From the NCBI GenBank assembly GCA_030746435.1, contig JASLMV010000016.1, forward strand, positions 1 through 64,000: a stretch of 64,000 bases of DNA, written 5' to 3'. Below are positions 43,631 through 53,364 of this stretch, in pieces; the first letter of the stretch is position 1; every line of letters starts with the position of its first letter. Both the position numbers and the translations under genes were made by a program. The notes beneath the pieces are model-generated. The model was not told the origin of the DNA, ran no database searches, and saw nothing but the letters and a program-made list of their open reading frames with translations. This stretch comes from Gammaproteobacteria bacterium (GTDB lineage: Bacteria; Pseudomonadota; Gammaproteobacteria; Steroidobacterales; GCA-2729495).

Positions 43631-45657
43631 CCCCCGTGCCTTTCCGGATCCAGCACAGGATCCGCAATAGGCGCACCGAAAGTTTCCGGCGGTGCCTCAG
43701 CCGGTACGGCATCCGGTTCTTCAGTACGCTCTTCGAGTGGCGCCAGTAATTCTTCGGGTAACGCCTCTTCCAACGACTCACGTGATACCTGTTCCTGCGG
43801 CGCTTCTGTTATCGGCTCCACAATCGGTGCAGTGATAGGCGTGCCATAGTCTGACTCCTCCGCATCCGGCGCCGGACTGCGGGCGGACTGCATCGGCAGC
43901 GTCACCGGCCGGCTGACCCGGAACTTGCTTTCACGTACCGCGGGCATACTGACAGTTGCATCGGGCTGTTCCTGTGCGAGTGGCTCCGGCATTGCAGGCG
44001 CAGCGACGTATGCTGAGGCCATGAGCCTGTACATGCGGTAGTCGCCGACGGCCGCCGATAACCGGGCATGCTGCTGCAACCAGTCGTAAACACCACTGGT
44101 AATCGATGTATCACCAAGACTGGTCAATACATGTGTAGCGCCATAGCGTTTCGCAATACCCGACCTGGTCGGATCTGCAACCTGGTCATGGAAAAAATAT
44201 ACTGTTGAAGTGTAACGTTCCTCCTGATCGTCCAGCATCGGGTTTTCCCGGTAGAGCGAAACGACCTTGCCTTTTACAGTAGGCAGGGGCCAGCCAAGCT
44301 GTGCAGTCGTCAGAACGACATCCGAATAATCCATTCGTTCGGTCAGTCGCTCGTATACGTCGACGACATTCATGCCTTCGGGAAGCCTCGACTTGCGTTC
44401 GACCACCTTGAGGGTCTGCGGGCTGAGGGCCTGATTGTCGAATTCAAGCGACAGTGCCCATATATTGAACCCGGTCAACGCAAGCATAATGGCGAGAACG
44501 GTTACTAACACAGGGGTAGCAAGAGCCGATCTTGGCTCTGTCTGCCAGGCATCTATCACGGCCAGGATTCCGCAAATGACCGCAAGCTGCAGGTAAACCA
44601 CAACGAATAACAGGAATTGATGCGCTTCAGGCACCTCGAAAAATAAGTTCAGGAGACACGGAATACCCATCAGTACCGCACCCCAGACGATAAACTTGCG
44701 CTCACCCCTGCGCCATAACCAGATGCATGCAGGCAACCCCAGCAAACTCGGCCCCAGCACGGTCAGCAACAGTTTCGGGTCATAAAAACTGTTCTTCCAC
44801 GCCCCGGAAGTAAGGTGCCCAATGGGATCGAAGGCGGTAAAGCCTGCCCAAACCTCGCCGCCTTCTCCATAGAGCCCCAGGAGGATTTTCCACGCAGAGA
44901 AATACGGCCAGAGTTCCACAAGCACCATTCCCAAAACCAGCGACGCGATCACGAGCTCCCGGCGCTGGCGCGAATCTGCCGGTTCCGTTAAAGCCAGTAC
45001 ACCGCAACCGGCCAGCCCGAAAACCGCTGTAAGCGGATCACACAACAGCATCAACGCGGCGAGCACCATTAGCAGCAACGTATGGATAAACAGCGACTCA
45101 TCTGTCCGCATCAGCCGGATTACTACGGAGAAGGAGATGAGGCTCAGGCCGAATACGAATGTGGATGGATAACCGGCTATATAAAAGAAACTGCGGAGCT
45201 GGAACAGGTTGGGCCAGGTCAGGCTGACGCCCCACAACATGAAAATTGCGAAGAACCCGACCACCGGAGCCCAGGAGTCGTTAAAGTAATCATTCAGGAA
45301 GCGGCGGAGACCAAAAACAATTAACACGAAGTTGGTAACGGCGCTTATACCCATCAGATCGATAGGGTCAAGCTGGAAAAGCAGGCCGATAAATGTGAGT
45401 ACCCAGAAATAGGGCATAAAGCGCGAACTTAAACCGGGGTCACCGACATGTGGATTGCCCGGGGTAGAGAAGTTCTGCATCCACTCCGCAAATACCGCGG
45501 TGTGTTCCCAGTAGTTCCCGTAGGGAGTGAAACTCGCCAGACGAAAGAATGTGGCATCCCATAGCAACCAGGTTCCGATTGCCACGGCAAAAATGACATA
45601 CAGAACGTTGGCGAATACATCGCTCACCGAACTCGTCCGTCGTGCGTAATTACTCAC
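43627..45657 (-). CDS. Large multipass membrane protein, GT-C-like, with Pro/Glu-rich tail
   Basis: The 676-residue protein has a dozen or so hydrophobic segments in residues 15-430 and a soluble domain of about 130 residues. It ends in a tail of about 110 residues rich in Pro, Glu and Ala (PEEL, APLEERTEEP, APPET). The first loop after segment 1 (YGNYWEHTAVFAEWM) resembles the acidic substrate loop of oligosaccharyl/polyprenyl-sugar transferases. With the neighbouring GtrB-like and GtrA genes it would form a gtr-type cassette. A direct family match was not recognised. Confidence 0.65.
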   Translation of the reverse strand: MSNYARRTSSVSDVFANVLYVIFAVAIGTWLLWDATFFRLASFTPYGNYWEHTAVFAEWMQNFSTPGNPHVGDPGLSSRFMPYFWVLTFIGLLFQLDPIDLMGISAVTNFVLIVFGLRRFLNDYFNDSWAPVVGFFAIFMLWGVSLTWPNLFQLRSFFYIAGYPSTFVFGLSLISFSVVIRLMRTDESLFIHTLLLMVLAALMLLCDPLTAVFGLAGCGVLALTEPADSRQRRELVIASLVLGMVLVELWPYFSAWKILLGLYGEGGEVWAGFTAFDPIGHLTSGAWKNSFYDPKLLLTVLGPSLLGLPACIWLWRRGERKFIVWGAVLMGIPCLLNLFFEVPEAHQFLLFVVVYLQLAVICGILAVIDAWQTEPRSALATPVLVTVLAIMLALTGFNIWALSLEFDNQALSPQTLKVVERKSRLPEGMNVVDVYERLTERMDYSDVVLTTAQLGWPLPTVKGKVVSLYRENPMLDDQEERYTSTVYFFHDQVADPTRSGIAKRYGATHVLTSLGDTSITSGVYDWLQQHARLSAAVGDYRMYRLMASAYVAAPAMPEPLAQEQPDATVSMPAVRESKFRVSRPVTLPMQSARSPAPDAEESDYGTPITAPIVEPITEAPQEQVSRESLEEALPEELLAPLEERTEEPDAVPAEAPPETFGAPIADPVLDPERHGG

Positions 45658-45887
45658 TTGCTGTCACCGCGCAGCCACACAATCCACATCCACACGTGAG
45701 TTTGCCCGATAAGCAATACTGAAAATAGTACACAGGTCACGCCTGAAGTGTTGTATTTACTGGGTTTTGGGCAAATCTGTGGGTTAATTCAAGGCCCAAT
45801 AGCTATGGCCGGGCACCCCCCTGACGTGGGTCATGGAAGTTGCCGGACTAACAGAGTTACAGTGTGGCTATACGGTTACTTAAAATA

Positions 45888-46310
45888 ATGATCTCGATAA
45901 TTAAAAAATATCTGCCGCACGGCTTTCCGGCATTCGTCGTTGTCGGCGGAATCGGATTTATTGTCGACGCCAGCATACTCGCAACGCTGATACACGGTTA
46001 CGGATGGGGTGACTATACGGCAAGGATAGTTTCTTTCACTGTTGCGGTTACGGTTACCTGGTACCTGAACCGCCGCTATGCTTTCCCGGCAACCCAGACC
46101 CCTGACCGCAAAAAGGAATACACACGCTACCTGACCGTGCAGGGTTCAGGCATGGCGATTAATATCCTGGTATATAGCCTGTGTATCTCTACCAGCGAAC
46201 TCATGGATACGTGGCCTGTACTTGCACTCGCGGTCGGTTCGGCCGTTGCGCTGATATTCAACTACGTGGGTTCACGATTATTTGTATTCGTCGGCAGCCC
46301 TGCTGATTAG
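45888..46310 (+). CDS. GtrA-family membrane protein
   Basis: The 140-residue protein has four membrane segments and the GtrA signatures FVVVGGIGFIVDASILA, WYLNRRYAFPA and NYVGSRLFVF. GtrA proteins are thought to flip polyprenyl-phosphate-linked sugars across the inner membrane. ATG at 45888 is preferred; a GTG at 45864 would add eight residues. It is divergent from the large membrane protein gene, with the GT2 gene on its other side. Confidence 0.88.
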   Translation: MISIIKKYLPHGFPAFVVVGGIGFIVDASILATLIHGYGWGDYTARIVSFTVAVTVTWYLNRRYAFPATQTPDRKKEYTRYLTVQGSGMAINILVYSLCISTSELMDTWPVLALAVGSAVALIFNYVGSRLFVFVGSPAD

Positions 46311-46343
46311 CAGCCGTTTGAAAAACCCTCGGCCGGCCTCAGG

Positions 46344-47144
46344 TTACAACCCCAAGGGCGTAAACACATCACGTTTTTTAAAGTATGACATTAACTTGCG
46401 CTGCATGATTTTCTGTGGGGTAAGCCAACGTACCGCTTCACCACCTTCTTTCACATTCAGCATGCCCTCAACAAGAAAGGGCGTAACCGTTTCAACCGTA
46501 TCGGCGAGCAGATTCAGGATTTTCTTTGACTCTTCCCAGCCGGGGCCGCGCTTTTCAGGCGGCGGGACCAGCAAATCGGTGATGACAATTCCCGGACTCA
46601 GGTAACAGACTTTGACCTTGCTGCCCTTGAGTTCGAGGGCCATTGATTTGGTGAAGTGGCGTACCGCACGTTTTGTGGAGCCGTAAACACTGACCCGGGG
46701 CCGGACCATACCGTTGCTGCCAAAGCCTTCCATATTGAAAATCTTGCCGCCGCGCTCCTGCCGGTACATGCCGTTTATTGCGATCTGGTTGCAGTACATG
46801 AGCCCTATCAGGTTGGTCGCGACAGTGCGCGCGATGGTCTCGCGCTCCTGCTTATAAAAAAGGTCTGCGCCGGTTTCGACGCCCGCATTATTTACCCAGA
46901 TATCGACGGAGCCCAGTATTTCTGAAGACCGATCCCACAGGTTTTGTACCTGACCATAGTCTGCAACGTCACAGACCCGCCCGCCTATATTTTGCTCGGG
47001 CCATTCCGCACGGAGGTCCGACACAATCTGGTCAACCGCCTGGGGACGCCGGCTGGATATCATTACATCGTGACCGCGGCGCAGAAATTCACGCGCCAGG
47101 CCCAGACCTATCCCCTGCGTACTGCCCGTAATGACTGCGTTCAT
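46344..47144 (-). CDS. Short-chain dehydrogenase resembling NYC1/NOL chlorophyll b reductases
   Basis: The 266-residue cytoplasmic SDR has GSTQGIGLGLA, VNNAG, YGSTK (YxxxK intact) and LSPGIVITDLL. The central segment GGKIFNMEGFGSNGMVRPRVSVYGSTKRAV is closer to NYC1/NOL than to common SDRs (landmarks RGG-IFN, GAGSDG, YGATKR). Bacteria without chlorophyll also carry this subgroup, so the substrate is open. The upstream gap to the LLM gene is 64 bases, so they may be co-transcribed. Confidence 0.83.
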   Translation of the reverse strand: MNAVITGSTQGIGLGLAREFLRRGHDVMISSRRPQAVDQIVSDLRAEWPEQNIGGRVCDVADYGQVQNLWDRSSEILGSVDIWVNNAGVETGADLFYKQERETIARTVATNLIGLMYCNQIAINGMYRQERGGKIFNMEGFGSNGMVRPRVSVYGSTKRAVRHFTKSMALELKGSKVKVCYLSPGIVITDLLVPPPEKRGPGWEESKKILNLLADTVETVTPFLVEGMLNVKEGGEAVRWLTPQKIMQRKLMSYFKKRDVFTPLGL

Positions 47145-47208
47145 AAGCTCAACCGATATCTATGGCCGCCAGTTTGAGTGCTGGCAGCAGATTTGCCAAG
47201 CCTCCGCC

Positions 47209-48225
47209 CTAGCCCAGCGCCGGAATCAGCCGCGCGCCTATCAGGCGGATTGCTTCGCGCGCATCACCATGAATTTTCAGCGTCACCTCGTCGAGGCCTG
47301 CTGCCGCAAAATCCCGAAGATGATCCAGGACCCGGTCGATATCACCGGGGCCGCCGGTGAAGGTCAGGTTGTCCACCAGGGTATCCACTAATTCTTCAGG
47401 CACGCCCTCGATTTTCGGGTTGCGGGTTAGGAAGGCCTGCAGGAATGCGTCGCGGTTTGCATCGACAAAAGCGGCGTCCTCGTCCCCAAGGAAAGGCGAC
47501 GTGTGCGAGGGTAGTAAAAGACCACGCCAGATCAGTTCCATGCGCGCCTCATCCATCGCTTCCTGCCGGTCCTCCTTGATGTGCCAGGCAAAAAAGTTTG
47601 CGATCTTTAATGACGGGCCGTCGCGCCCCGCCCCTGCTCTGCCGGTATCAATTTGTGCCAGCACTTCACCCATGCGGGACAATGGCATATCGCTAAGCAT
47701 GATGCCATCTGCAACCTCGCCCGCCATCTTCAGCATTGCGGGTCCGTTGGCGCCGACATATATCGGGGGTGGCGGCAGGTCCGCCGCCCACCCCGCCTGG
47801 TAATTCGTGAGCGTATAAACTTCGCCCTGGTAATCGACCGGCTCGCCGCTGGTAGCCGCTTGCAAGATTTCCACACACTCGCGCACTGCCGTTACGCGAT
47901 GCACAGGTTCAAGTGCCGTTACGCGCATTACCGAATGACCCATGCCGCCGATTGTAATCGTGCCATGGCCACCCGAAAGCTCGTGCAGCGTCAGCAGTGA
48001 GTCAGCAATCTTCAGCGGGTGCTGTTCATAAGGACTGACTGGCACAACCCCCAGCCGCAAACCGGTACGCCGGGCCGCGAGTCCTGACAGGCACATGAAC
48101 GGCTCCCGGGCGGCTGGAAAGCTGGATGCCCAGAGCGTCTGTATTCCACAGGCATGCGCCAGTTCGCCGAGTTCTGCGACTTCTCCCGGAGGGATACCCG
48201 CCTGCAGGAAAACCTGTACCTGCAT
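47209..48225 (-). CDS. LLM-class flavin-dependent oxidoreductase
   Basis: The 338-residue TIM-barrel protein belongs to the luciferase-like family (F420- or FMNH2-dependent). GLAARRTGLRLGVVPVSPYEQHPLKIA, LSGGHGTITIGG and PPIYVGANGPAMLKMAGEVADG are the family blocks. These residues are typical of mer/F420-dependent reductase-like members. Which cofactor it uses is undecided. It lies between an SDR and a membrane protein gene on the same strand (4-base gap upstream), a likely three-gene unit. Confidence 0.88.
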   Translation of the reverse strand: MQVQVFLQAGIPPGEVAELGELAHACGIQTLWASSFPAAREPFMCLSGLAARRTGLRLGVVPVSPYEQHPLKIADSLLTLHELSGGHGTITIGGMGHSVMRVTALEPVHRVTAVRECVEILQAATSGEPVDYQGEVYTLTNYQAGWAADLPPPPIYVGANGPAMLKMAGEVADGIMLSDMPLSRMGEVLAQIDTGRAGAGRDGPSLKIANFFAWHIKEDRQEAMDEARMELIWRGLLLPSHTSPFLGDEDAAFVDANRDAFLQAFLTRNPKIEGVPEELVDTLVDNLTFTGGPGDIDRVLDHLRDFAAAGLDEVTLKIHGDAREAIRLIGARLIPALG

Positions 48226-48228
48226 GAA

Positions 48229-48915
48229 CTATGAACGGGCCGCCAGCGCCCTGAACTGCAGACCCAGCCAGATCAACCAGATCGGCACGAGCGACAGGTA
48301 AGTAAAGCCAAATACCGGGTTGATCAGGCCGCCGATGCCGGGCACGAGCAGGATAAAACCAAACCACGCCCCCCACTTCGAGAAGCTGCCGCTACGGAGT
48401 GCGGCGCGACCGGTAAATGCTGCGAACAACCCCAGGCCCGTTATTGCGATGATGTTCACGATACTGCGTATGGAAGTCATCATGAGCAGGATTGCGGTGT
48501 TGTGGTCAGGGTTCTGCGCGCGGAGCAACGCTGACAATGCGTTTCCCGGGATATCGTTGATGCCCGTGGCCAGGAAGCCCAGGCCACACAGGAATCCAGC
48601 TACATAGCACAATTGTGCAAGCACCGCGTTCGACTGCCGGAACGCCTCTCGCACGGCGACCGCTAGCAATAAAATAAGCAGCCCGTTAATCATATGCGCG
48701 AAACCGCTGTAGGTGAACGAGCACATGTGCAATGCATCCATGCCGCACGATTCAAAAGCGTTCTGAATTTTGGACATATCCGCGTAGTCTTTGCTCGGAT
48801 CCACAAAACCCAGGTAGGTTGGCTCAAGCCAGAAAGCATTCATAAGATGAACGCACATACCAACGGTCACAATAAATGCGGCTACACTTGCCGCTTTGTA
48901 AAGGCTCTTCATCAC
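48229..48915 (-). CDS. Multipass membrane protein, unknown
   Basis: The 228-residue protein has about six hydrophobic segments, with the first acting as an anchor, and a Cys/His-containing external loop near residues 45-75 (FESCGMDALHMCS). It is not recognised. It stops four bases upstream of the LLM gene start, so the two are probably one unit. Confidence 0.65.
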   Translation of the reverse strand: MMKSLYKAASVAAFIVTVGMCVHLMNAFWLEPTYLGFVDPSKDYADMSKIQNAFESCGMDALHMCSFTYSGFAHMINGLLILLLAVAVREAFRQSNAVLAQLCYVAGFLCGLGFLATGINDIPGNALSALLRAQNPDHNTAILLMMTSIRSIVNIIAITGLGLFAAFTGRAALRSGSFSKWGAWFGFILLVPGIGGLINPVFGFTYLSLVPIWLIWLGLQFRALAARS

Positions 48916-49031
48916 TGCCCCCTAACGATATTACTGCCCATCACAAAACAAGTTTTATTCCTGCGCCGGAACGGTTTGCGGAAAAGTATAGATCACACCC
49001 AGGCCCGCATCGGTTATCCCTGCAAAAAATA

Positions 49032-50990
49032 TCATTCTTCCGGAAGCGCGAATGCGAGCAGGTAATCATCTATTTCCCAGGCATCGATCATCTGGTGTGC
49101 ACCGGCGGCGATAACCACGTACTGGCGGCCATTGATGGCATAGGTCATGGGTGTCGCGTGCGCCGAACTCGGCAAATCCGTTACCCACAGTTCCTCGCCG
49201 GTTTCTACGTCGAAAGCGCGCAGGCGCCTGTCCGCAGTACTACCGATAAAGATGAGGCCGGAGGCCGTGATGATCGGGCCGCCAGCCGCCGGAGTACCCC
49301 ACTTGAGTGGCAGCGGGATGCGCGCCATGTGGTCGATTACGCCAAACGGCACGCTCCAGACGATTTCGCCTTCCGCCATATCCACTGCTACGAGCGAGGA
49401 CCAGGGCGGCTTGGTACACGGCATCATCAGCGGACTGAGCAGTACCTTCTGCTGCAGGGAATAACCGGTACCGCGTACCGGGGCGGGTGGCCCCATCGGC
49501 GCGCCGTCGAAGGGATTAAAGGGTTTTGTTTCAGCGGCGTCTTCGGGCCCGAATTTAAGCCATATACCTACTTCGGAAATATTTGTAATCAGCAGATTAC
49601 GTTCCTTATCGAATGCTCCGCCACCCCAGTTGGGCCCGCCTGCCGTGCTCGGATACATGATCCAGCCATCGGTGCTCGGCGGGGTAAATAACGGGCCGTG
49701 CCGGGACTCCTCAATCCAGTCGCGGCATGCGCCCGTGTCGAACGGGGTCAGGCCCCACGCATCGTCAACACTCAGTTCGGAACGAAGTATCGGCGGAGGT
49801 TTAACCGGGAAGGGCTGCGTTGGCGACAGCGTGTCGCCCGGAACGCCGTCGGTGGGAACCGGGCGCTCCTCGATCGGGAAAAAGGGTTCACCCGTTTCCC
49901 GGTTAAACGCAAATACAAGCCCCTGCTTGGTGAGTTGTATAACGACAGGAACAGTCTCGCCATCACGTTCTATATCGACGAGTATCGGTTGTGACGCTAA
50001 ATCCCAGTCCCACACGTCGTGGTGAATAGTCTGGAAGTGCCAGACCATTTCGCCGGTCTTGCCGCGCAATGCGACCAGGGAATTGCCATAACGATTGTCG
50101 CCGGGCCGTGTACCGCCATAAAAATTGGGCGACGTGCTTGCGGTCGGCAAAAATACGAGGTCGCGCTCGTGGTCTACCGACAACAGGCTCCAGACGTTGC
50201 CACCGCCGGTATTTTTTAGCGCCTCCGGGTCCCAGTTGGCTGCCTCCGGATCGCCAGGATTGCGCGGCACCGGGTCGAAGTCCCAGAGAAACTCCCCGGT
50301 GCGCGCATGGAAAGCACGTATGGAACCGTTCGCGGCATTGGGCCACTGATTTTTCATGTTATTGATGTTGCCGATCACCAGCACGTCATTTACAAGTACG
50401 GGCGGCGCTGAATAGACCATACCCCAGTGACTTTCCGGAACGGGCGGTGTCCGCGCGATAATCGGATTCACGTCGACCTGTCCGCCAGCGCCGAAACTCT
50501 CGCATGGCTTACCGTCCCTGGCATCGACGGAAATAATCCTGCGGTCACTCGTACCCACATACACGCGGTGCTTACATGCCGAGTCTTGTGATGCTTGCTT
50601 GTCTTCCCAGTACGCAACACCCAGACACTTGAGCCGGGTCTTGAACGGCCCGTAGGTCACTTTCGGATCATATGACCAGCGCTCTTCCCCGGTTTCCGGA
50701 TCGAGTGCGAATATGCGGTGGAAGGGCGTGCAGGCAACCAGCGAACGTCCCGCCGCCTCGGGTAACAGCAAAGGCGTAACCTGGTAGCCGGTATGGCTCT
50801 TCCGGTCGGGGTTCCGCTCGAGGTCGCCGTGCTCGTGCGACCAGACAAGCTCGAGCTCGTTTACGTTGTCAGCATTGATCTGGGTTAACGGACTATAGCG
50901 GGAGCCGCCGGGATCATAGCCGTAATAGGGCCAGTCCTGGGCAGCGAGTGAAGTGGCAACCAGGCAGAACGTCAGAAACAATACACGCAT
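49032..50990 (-). CDS. PQQ-dependent dehydrogenase (eight-bladed quinoprotein), periplasmic
   Basis: This 652-residue protein has a signal peptide (residues 1-17, AA-QDW). An eight-bladed propeller follows with repeated tryptophan-docking motifs such as FALDPETGEERWSYDP and FHARTGEFLWDFDP. There is no haem motif and no membrane N-terminus, so it resembles soluble-type PQQ glucose/alcohol dehydrogenases that need an external electron acceptor. ATG at 50990 follows a GGGGGG site. No PQQ biosynthesis genes are present here. Confidence 0.88.
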   Translation of the reverse strand: MRVLFLTFCLVATSLAAQDWPYYGYDPGGSRYSPLTQINADNVNELELVWSHEHGDLERNPDRKSHTGYQVTPLLLPEAAGRSLVACTPFHRIFALDPETGEERWSYDPKVTYGPFKTRLKCLGVAYWEDKQASQDSACKHRVYVGTSDRRIISVDARDGKPCESFGAGGQVDVNPIIARTPPVPESHWGMVYSAPPVLVNDVLVIGNINNMKNQWPNAANGSIRAFHARTGEFLWDFDPVPRNPGDPEAANWDPEALKNTGGGNVWSLLSVDHERDLVFLPTASTSPNFYGGTRPGDNRYGNSLVALRGKTGEMVWHFQTIHHDVWDWDLASQPILVDIERDGETVPVVIQLTKQGLVFAFNRETGEPFFPIEERPVPTDGVPGDTLSPTQPFPVKPPPILRSELSVDDAWGLTPFDTGACRDWIEESRHGPLFTPPSTDGWIMYPSTAGGPNWGGGAFDKERNLLITNISEVGIWLKFGPEDAAETKPFNPFDGAPMGPPAPVRGTGYSLQQKVLLSPLMMPCTKPPWSSLVAVDMAEGEIVWSVPFGVIDHMARIPLPLKWGTPAAGGPIITASGLIFIGSTADRRLRAFDVETGEELWVTDLPSSAHATPMTYAINGRQYVVIAAGAHQMIDAWEIDDYLLAFALPEE

Positions 50991-51094
50991 AAAGACCCCC
51001 CGAATTAGAGCGGTCATTGTAGTAGGCCAGCTATGACGCTGTGGACAGCCCGGTTGCTACGTCCGAACGCTGGTCGCACACGGCAGAGCGACTT

Positions 51095-52129
51095 ATGATC
51101 AGCCGCATGCGAACACACTGCCAGGCGCTTTTCCTTCTGCTGGCCACGGCCGGGCTGCTCGGCTCCTGCTCGGACACGGGCCGGGAGTGGCAGCACGGCG
51201 GCACAATCATGGGAACCCGCTACACGGTAACGATTGCTGACTGCCCTCCGAATACGTGTACCGGTAAGCTCACCGGCAAAATCGACGGGGAACTCAAAAA
51301 TATTAATCGGCAGATGTCACATTTCGATGGCGATTCGGAACTGTCAGGTTTTAATAAACTGGAGAGTACGGACTGGTATCCGGTATCACCCGAACTCGCA
51401 ACCGTTGTCGAACTGGCGCTTTCTATCAGTGAACTCAGTGACGGCATGTTTGATATCACGGTTGCACCAGCAGTGAATGCCTGGGGATTCGGCTCGCAGG
51501 ACGTTGTTGCAGAGGCGCCATCTGAAGAAATTATTGCGGAAGCGGTCAGGCACAGCGGCTGGCAAAAAATACAAATCCGGAGCGCACCACCGGCGCTGCG
51601 CAAGACCGATCCGAAGGTGACGCTGGACCTGTCAGCAATAGCGAAGGGTTTTGCTGTTGACCGGCTTGCATACCTGCTCGAGTTCGACGGGGTGCAGAAC
51701 TTCCTTGTTGAAATCGGCGGCGAGATTCGTACGGTCGGTTTGCGCGGCGACGGTAAACCCTGGCGTATCGGCGTCGAACGGCCGGGCACGGGACTTGATA
51801 TCAGTTTCGTAATCACGCCCCGCGAAAATGCGGTTGCAACCTCGGGTGACTATCGTAATTACCGGATGCTGGGCAGCAGGCGTATATCACACGTGATCAA
51901 TCCACAAACCGGCATGCCTGCCGCAACCGAACTGGCCTCCGTCACCGTGGTGGACGCCTCGGCCAGTAACGCCGATGCGCTGGCGACCACGCTCATGGTG
52001 ATGGGGGCAAAAAAAGGTGTCGAGTTCGCTGCCCAAAACAATATCCCCGCGCTGTTCATAGTGCGCGACGGAGATACCTTCCGGCCTATAGTTATGGCGG
52101 AGTTTGAACCCTACCTGGCCTTCGACTAG
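51095..52129 (+). CDS. apbE: FAD:protein FMN transferase (ApbE family), lipoprotein
   Basis: The 344-residue protein has a lipoprotein signal ending in LLGSC. The ApbE fold follows: GTIMGTRYTVTI, HFDGDSELSGFN, the substrate-binding DISAIAKGFAVDRLA-type segment (here DLSAIAKGFAVDRLA) and RISHVINPQTGMPA. It attaches FMN to a Thr/Ser of target proteins such as NqrB/C or RnfD/G. None of these targets is in the window. Start choice between ATG 51095 and 51107 is open. Its stop is shared with the convergent MFS gene (CTAG at 52126-52129). Confidence 0.93.
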   Translation: MISRMRTHCQALFLLLATAGLLGSCSDTGREWQHGGTIMGTRYTVTIADCPPNTCTGKLTGKIDGELKNINRQMSHFDGDSELSGFNKLESTDWYPVSPELATVVELALSISELSDGMFDITVAPAVNAWGFGSQDVVAEAPSEEIIAEAVRHSGWQKIQIRSAPPALRKTDPKVTLDLSAIAKGFAVDRLAYLLEFDGVQNFLVEIGGEIRTVGLRGDGKPWRIGVERPGTGLDISFVITPRENAVATSGDYRNYRMLGSRRISHVINPQTGMPAATELASVTVVDASASNADALATTLMVMGAKKGVEFAAQNNIPALFIVRDGDTFRPIVMAEFEPYLAFD

Positions 52130-53271
52130 TAGCCTGCTGCTTTAAGTCTTGCTGACAGGGGTATAAACATGGCCAGCGCAACCACGCAGAATCCAATCGT
52201 GGTGTAAGTAACGGCTACCAGGCCGGTACCTTCAAGGAATATTCCGACTACTGCCGGGCCAATGAAAAATCCACTGGTCTGGGCGGCTGGCATCAATACG
52301 CTGACCTTGCCGCCCGAATCCGATGCCGCGATACCGCCCATGAAAAACGGGCCTGTCATGTTCCAGAAAATCTGGAATATGGAGGCCTTTATGGCCATCT
52401 CCGCCAGGTTCATTTCGCCCTGCAGGAACCACGCCATGATCATCTGCATAACTAATGCAATCGTGACCGGCATGAAGCGGTTGACGCCTTTTGCCGCCAG
52501 CGCTGCGGCACCCAGCGAACCGGTAATTGCGACCGCAGAGCTAATGGAAAGAGCGCGCAGCGACAGCACCGAGTCAAGGCCGCCCGCCTCGCCGATCAGC
52601 GCGATGAAACCCCACATAGCGCCAAGACCACAGCACCAGATCAGCATGGCCACCAGCCCGGTAATGGGCAGTGCGAGCGAGCCTCCGGGAGAATCGCTGG
52701 CGACAGCTTCCCGATGTGCCGGTCCGGCGGGCACAAACTTGATGAATAACAAGCCCACCGCGGCGAGCGCCGCCAGCGGCATGTACATGCCGCCGATATT
52801 CGCGAACTGAGCCGTAAGCAACGGCAGCGTCGCGAGGGCGACGACGCCGAATGCAACCTGGCATGAAATCACGAAGCCAAAGTTTCGGTCGGGGTCGCTC
52901 GTGTTGCCGATAATAGAAATGCCGATCGCGAACGCGGTGCCCTGACCCAGGAAGCCGACGATGAGGCGTATCCACATTATCGTGGCCGGATCGGTTTGCA
53001 CCGTCGTGAGCAGGTTGCCTACGATGACACAGACCAGCGCTACCGTGGTCGCCAGCCGCCAGTTGATCTTGTTGATCCAGAAAATGGCGATGATCGATGC
53101 GAGTGCACCGCCGCCGACTTCGGCAATGAGTATGTTTAATCCTTCCTGATCCGTGAACCCGAGCAGTCCGGCATAGATAGGGATGATCATCGGCTGAATC
53201 ATCAGTGCGAAAACACCGACCACGCTGACGACAATGGCCGTTACTATAGAAATCGGTGCATTCCTGTCCAT
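52126..53271 (-). CDS. MFS transporter
   Basis: The 381-residue protein has about 12 membrane segments and the general MFS layout (GFLGQGTAFAIGISIIGNTS after segment 4). The sequence gives no substrate. It converges with apbE, sharing the CTAG stop. It lies 93 bases downstream of btuB on the same strand and could be part of the riboswitch transcript, which would hint at cobalamin-related transport. This is inference. Confidence 0.85.
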   Translation of the reverse strand: MDRNAPISIVTAIVVSVVGVFALMIQPMIIPIYAGLLGFTDQEGLNILIAEVGGGALASIIAIFWINKINWRLATTVALVCVIVGNLLTTVQTDPATIMWIRLIVGFLGQGTAFAIGISIIGNTSDPDRNFGFVISCQVAFGVVALATLPLLTAQFANIGGMYMPLAALAAVGLLFIKFVPAGPAHREAVASDSPGGSLALPITGLVAMLIWCCGLGAMWGFIALIGEAGGLDSVLSLRALSISSAVAITGSLGAAALAAKGVNRFMPVTIALVMQMIMAWFLQGEMNLAEMAIKASIFQIFWNMTGPFFMGGIAASDSGGKVSVLMPAAQTSGFFIGPAVVGIFLEGTGLVAVTYTTIGFCVVALAMFIPLSARLKAAGY

Positions 53272-53303
53272 GCGTCCCCCTTCAAGGCCCGGATGCCGAC
53301 TGG

Positions 53304-53324
53304 GTGCGGCAGGAAACGCCGCAC
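53304..53324. other. Hairpin between btuB and the MFS gene
   Basis: The perfect 7-bp stem GTGCGGC/GCCGCAC with a 7-base loop lies 40 bases after the btuB stop. No T-run follows on the minus strand. It may reduce read-through or stabilise the mRNA end. The same stem sequence recurs at 8345-8362. Confidence 0.35.
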
Positions 53325-53364
53325 AGAACAGCCTTCATATCACGCCGGCAAAGGCTCAGCAACA

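Noticed and set aside
53304-53324. Hairpin as rho-independent terminator of btuB
   Set aside because: No T-run after the stem, so it is listed only as a hairpin.
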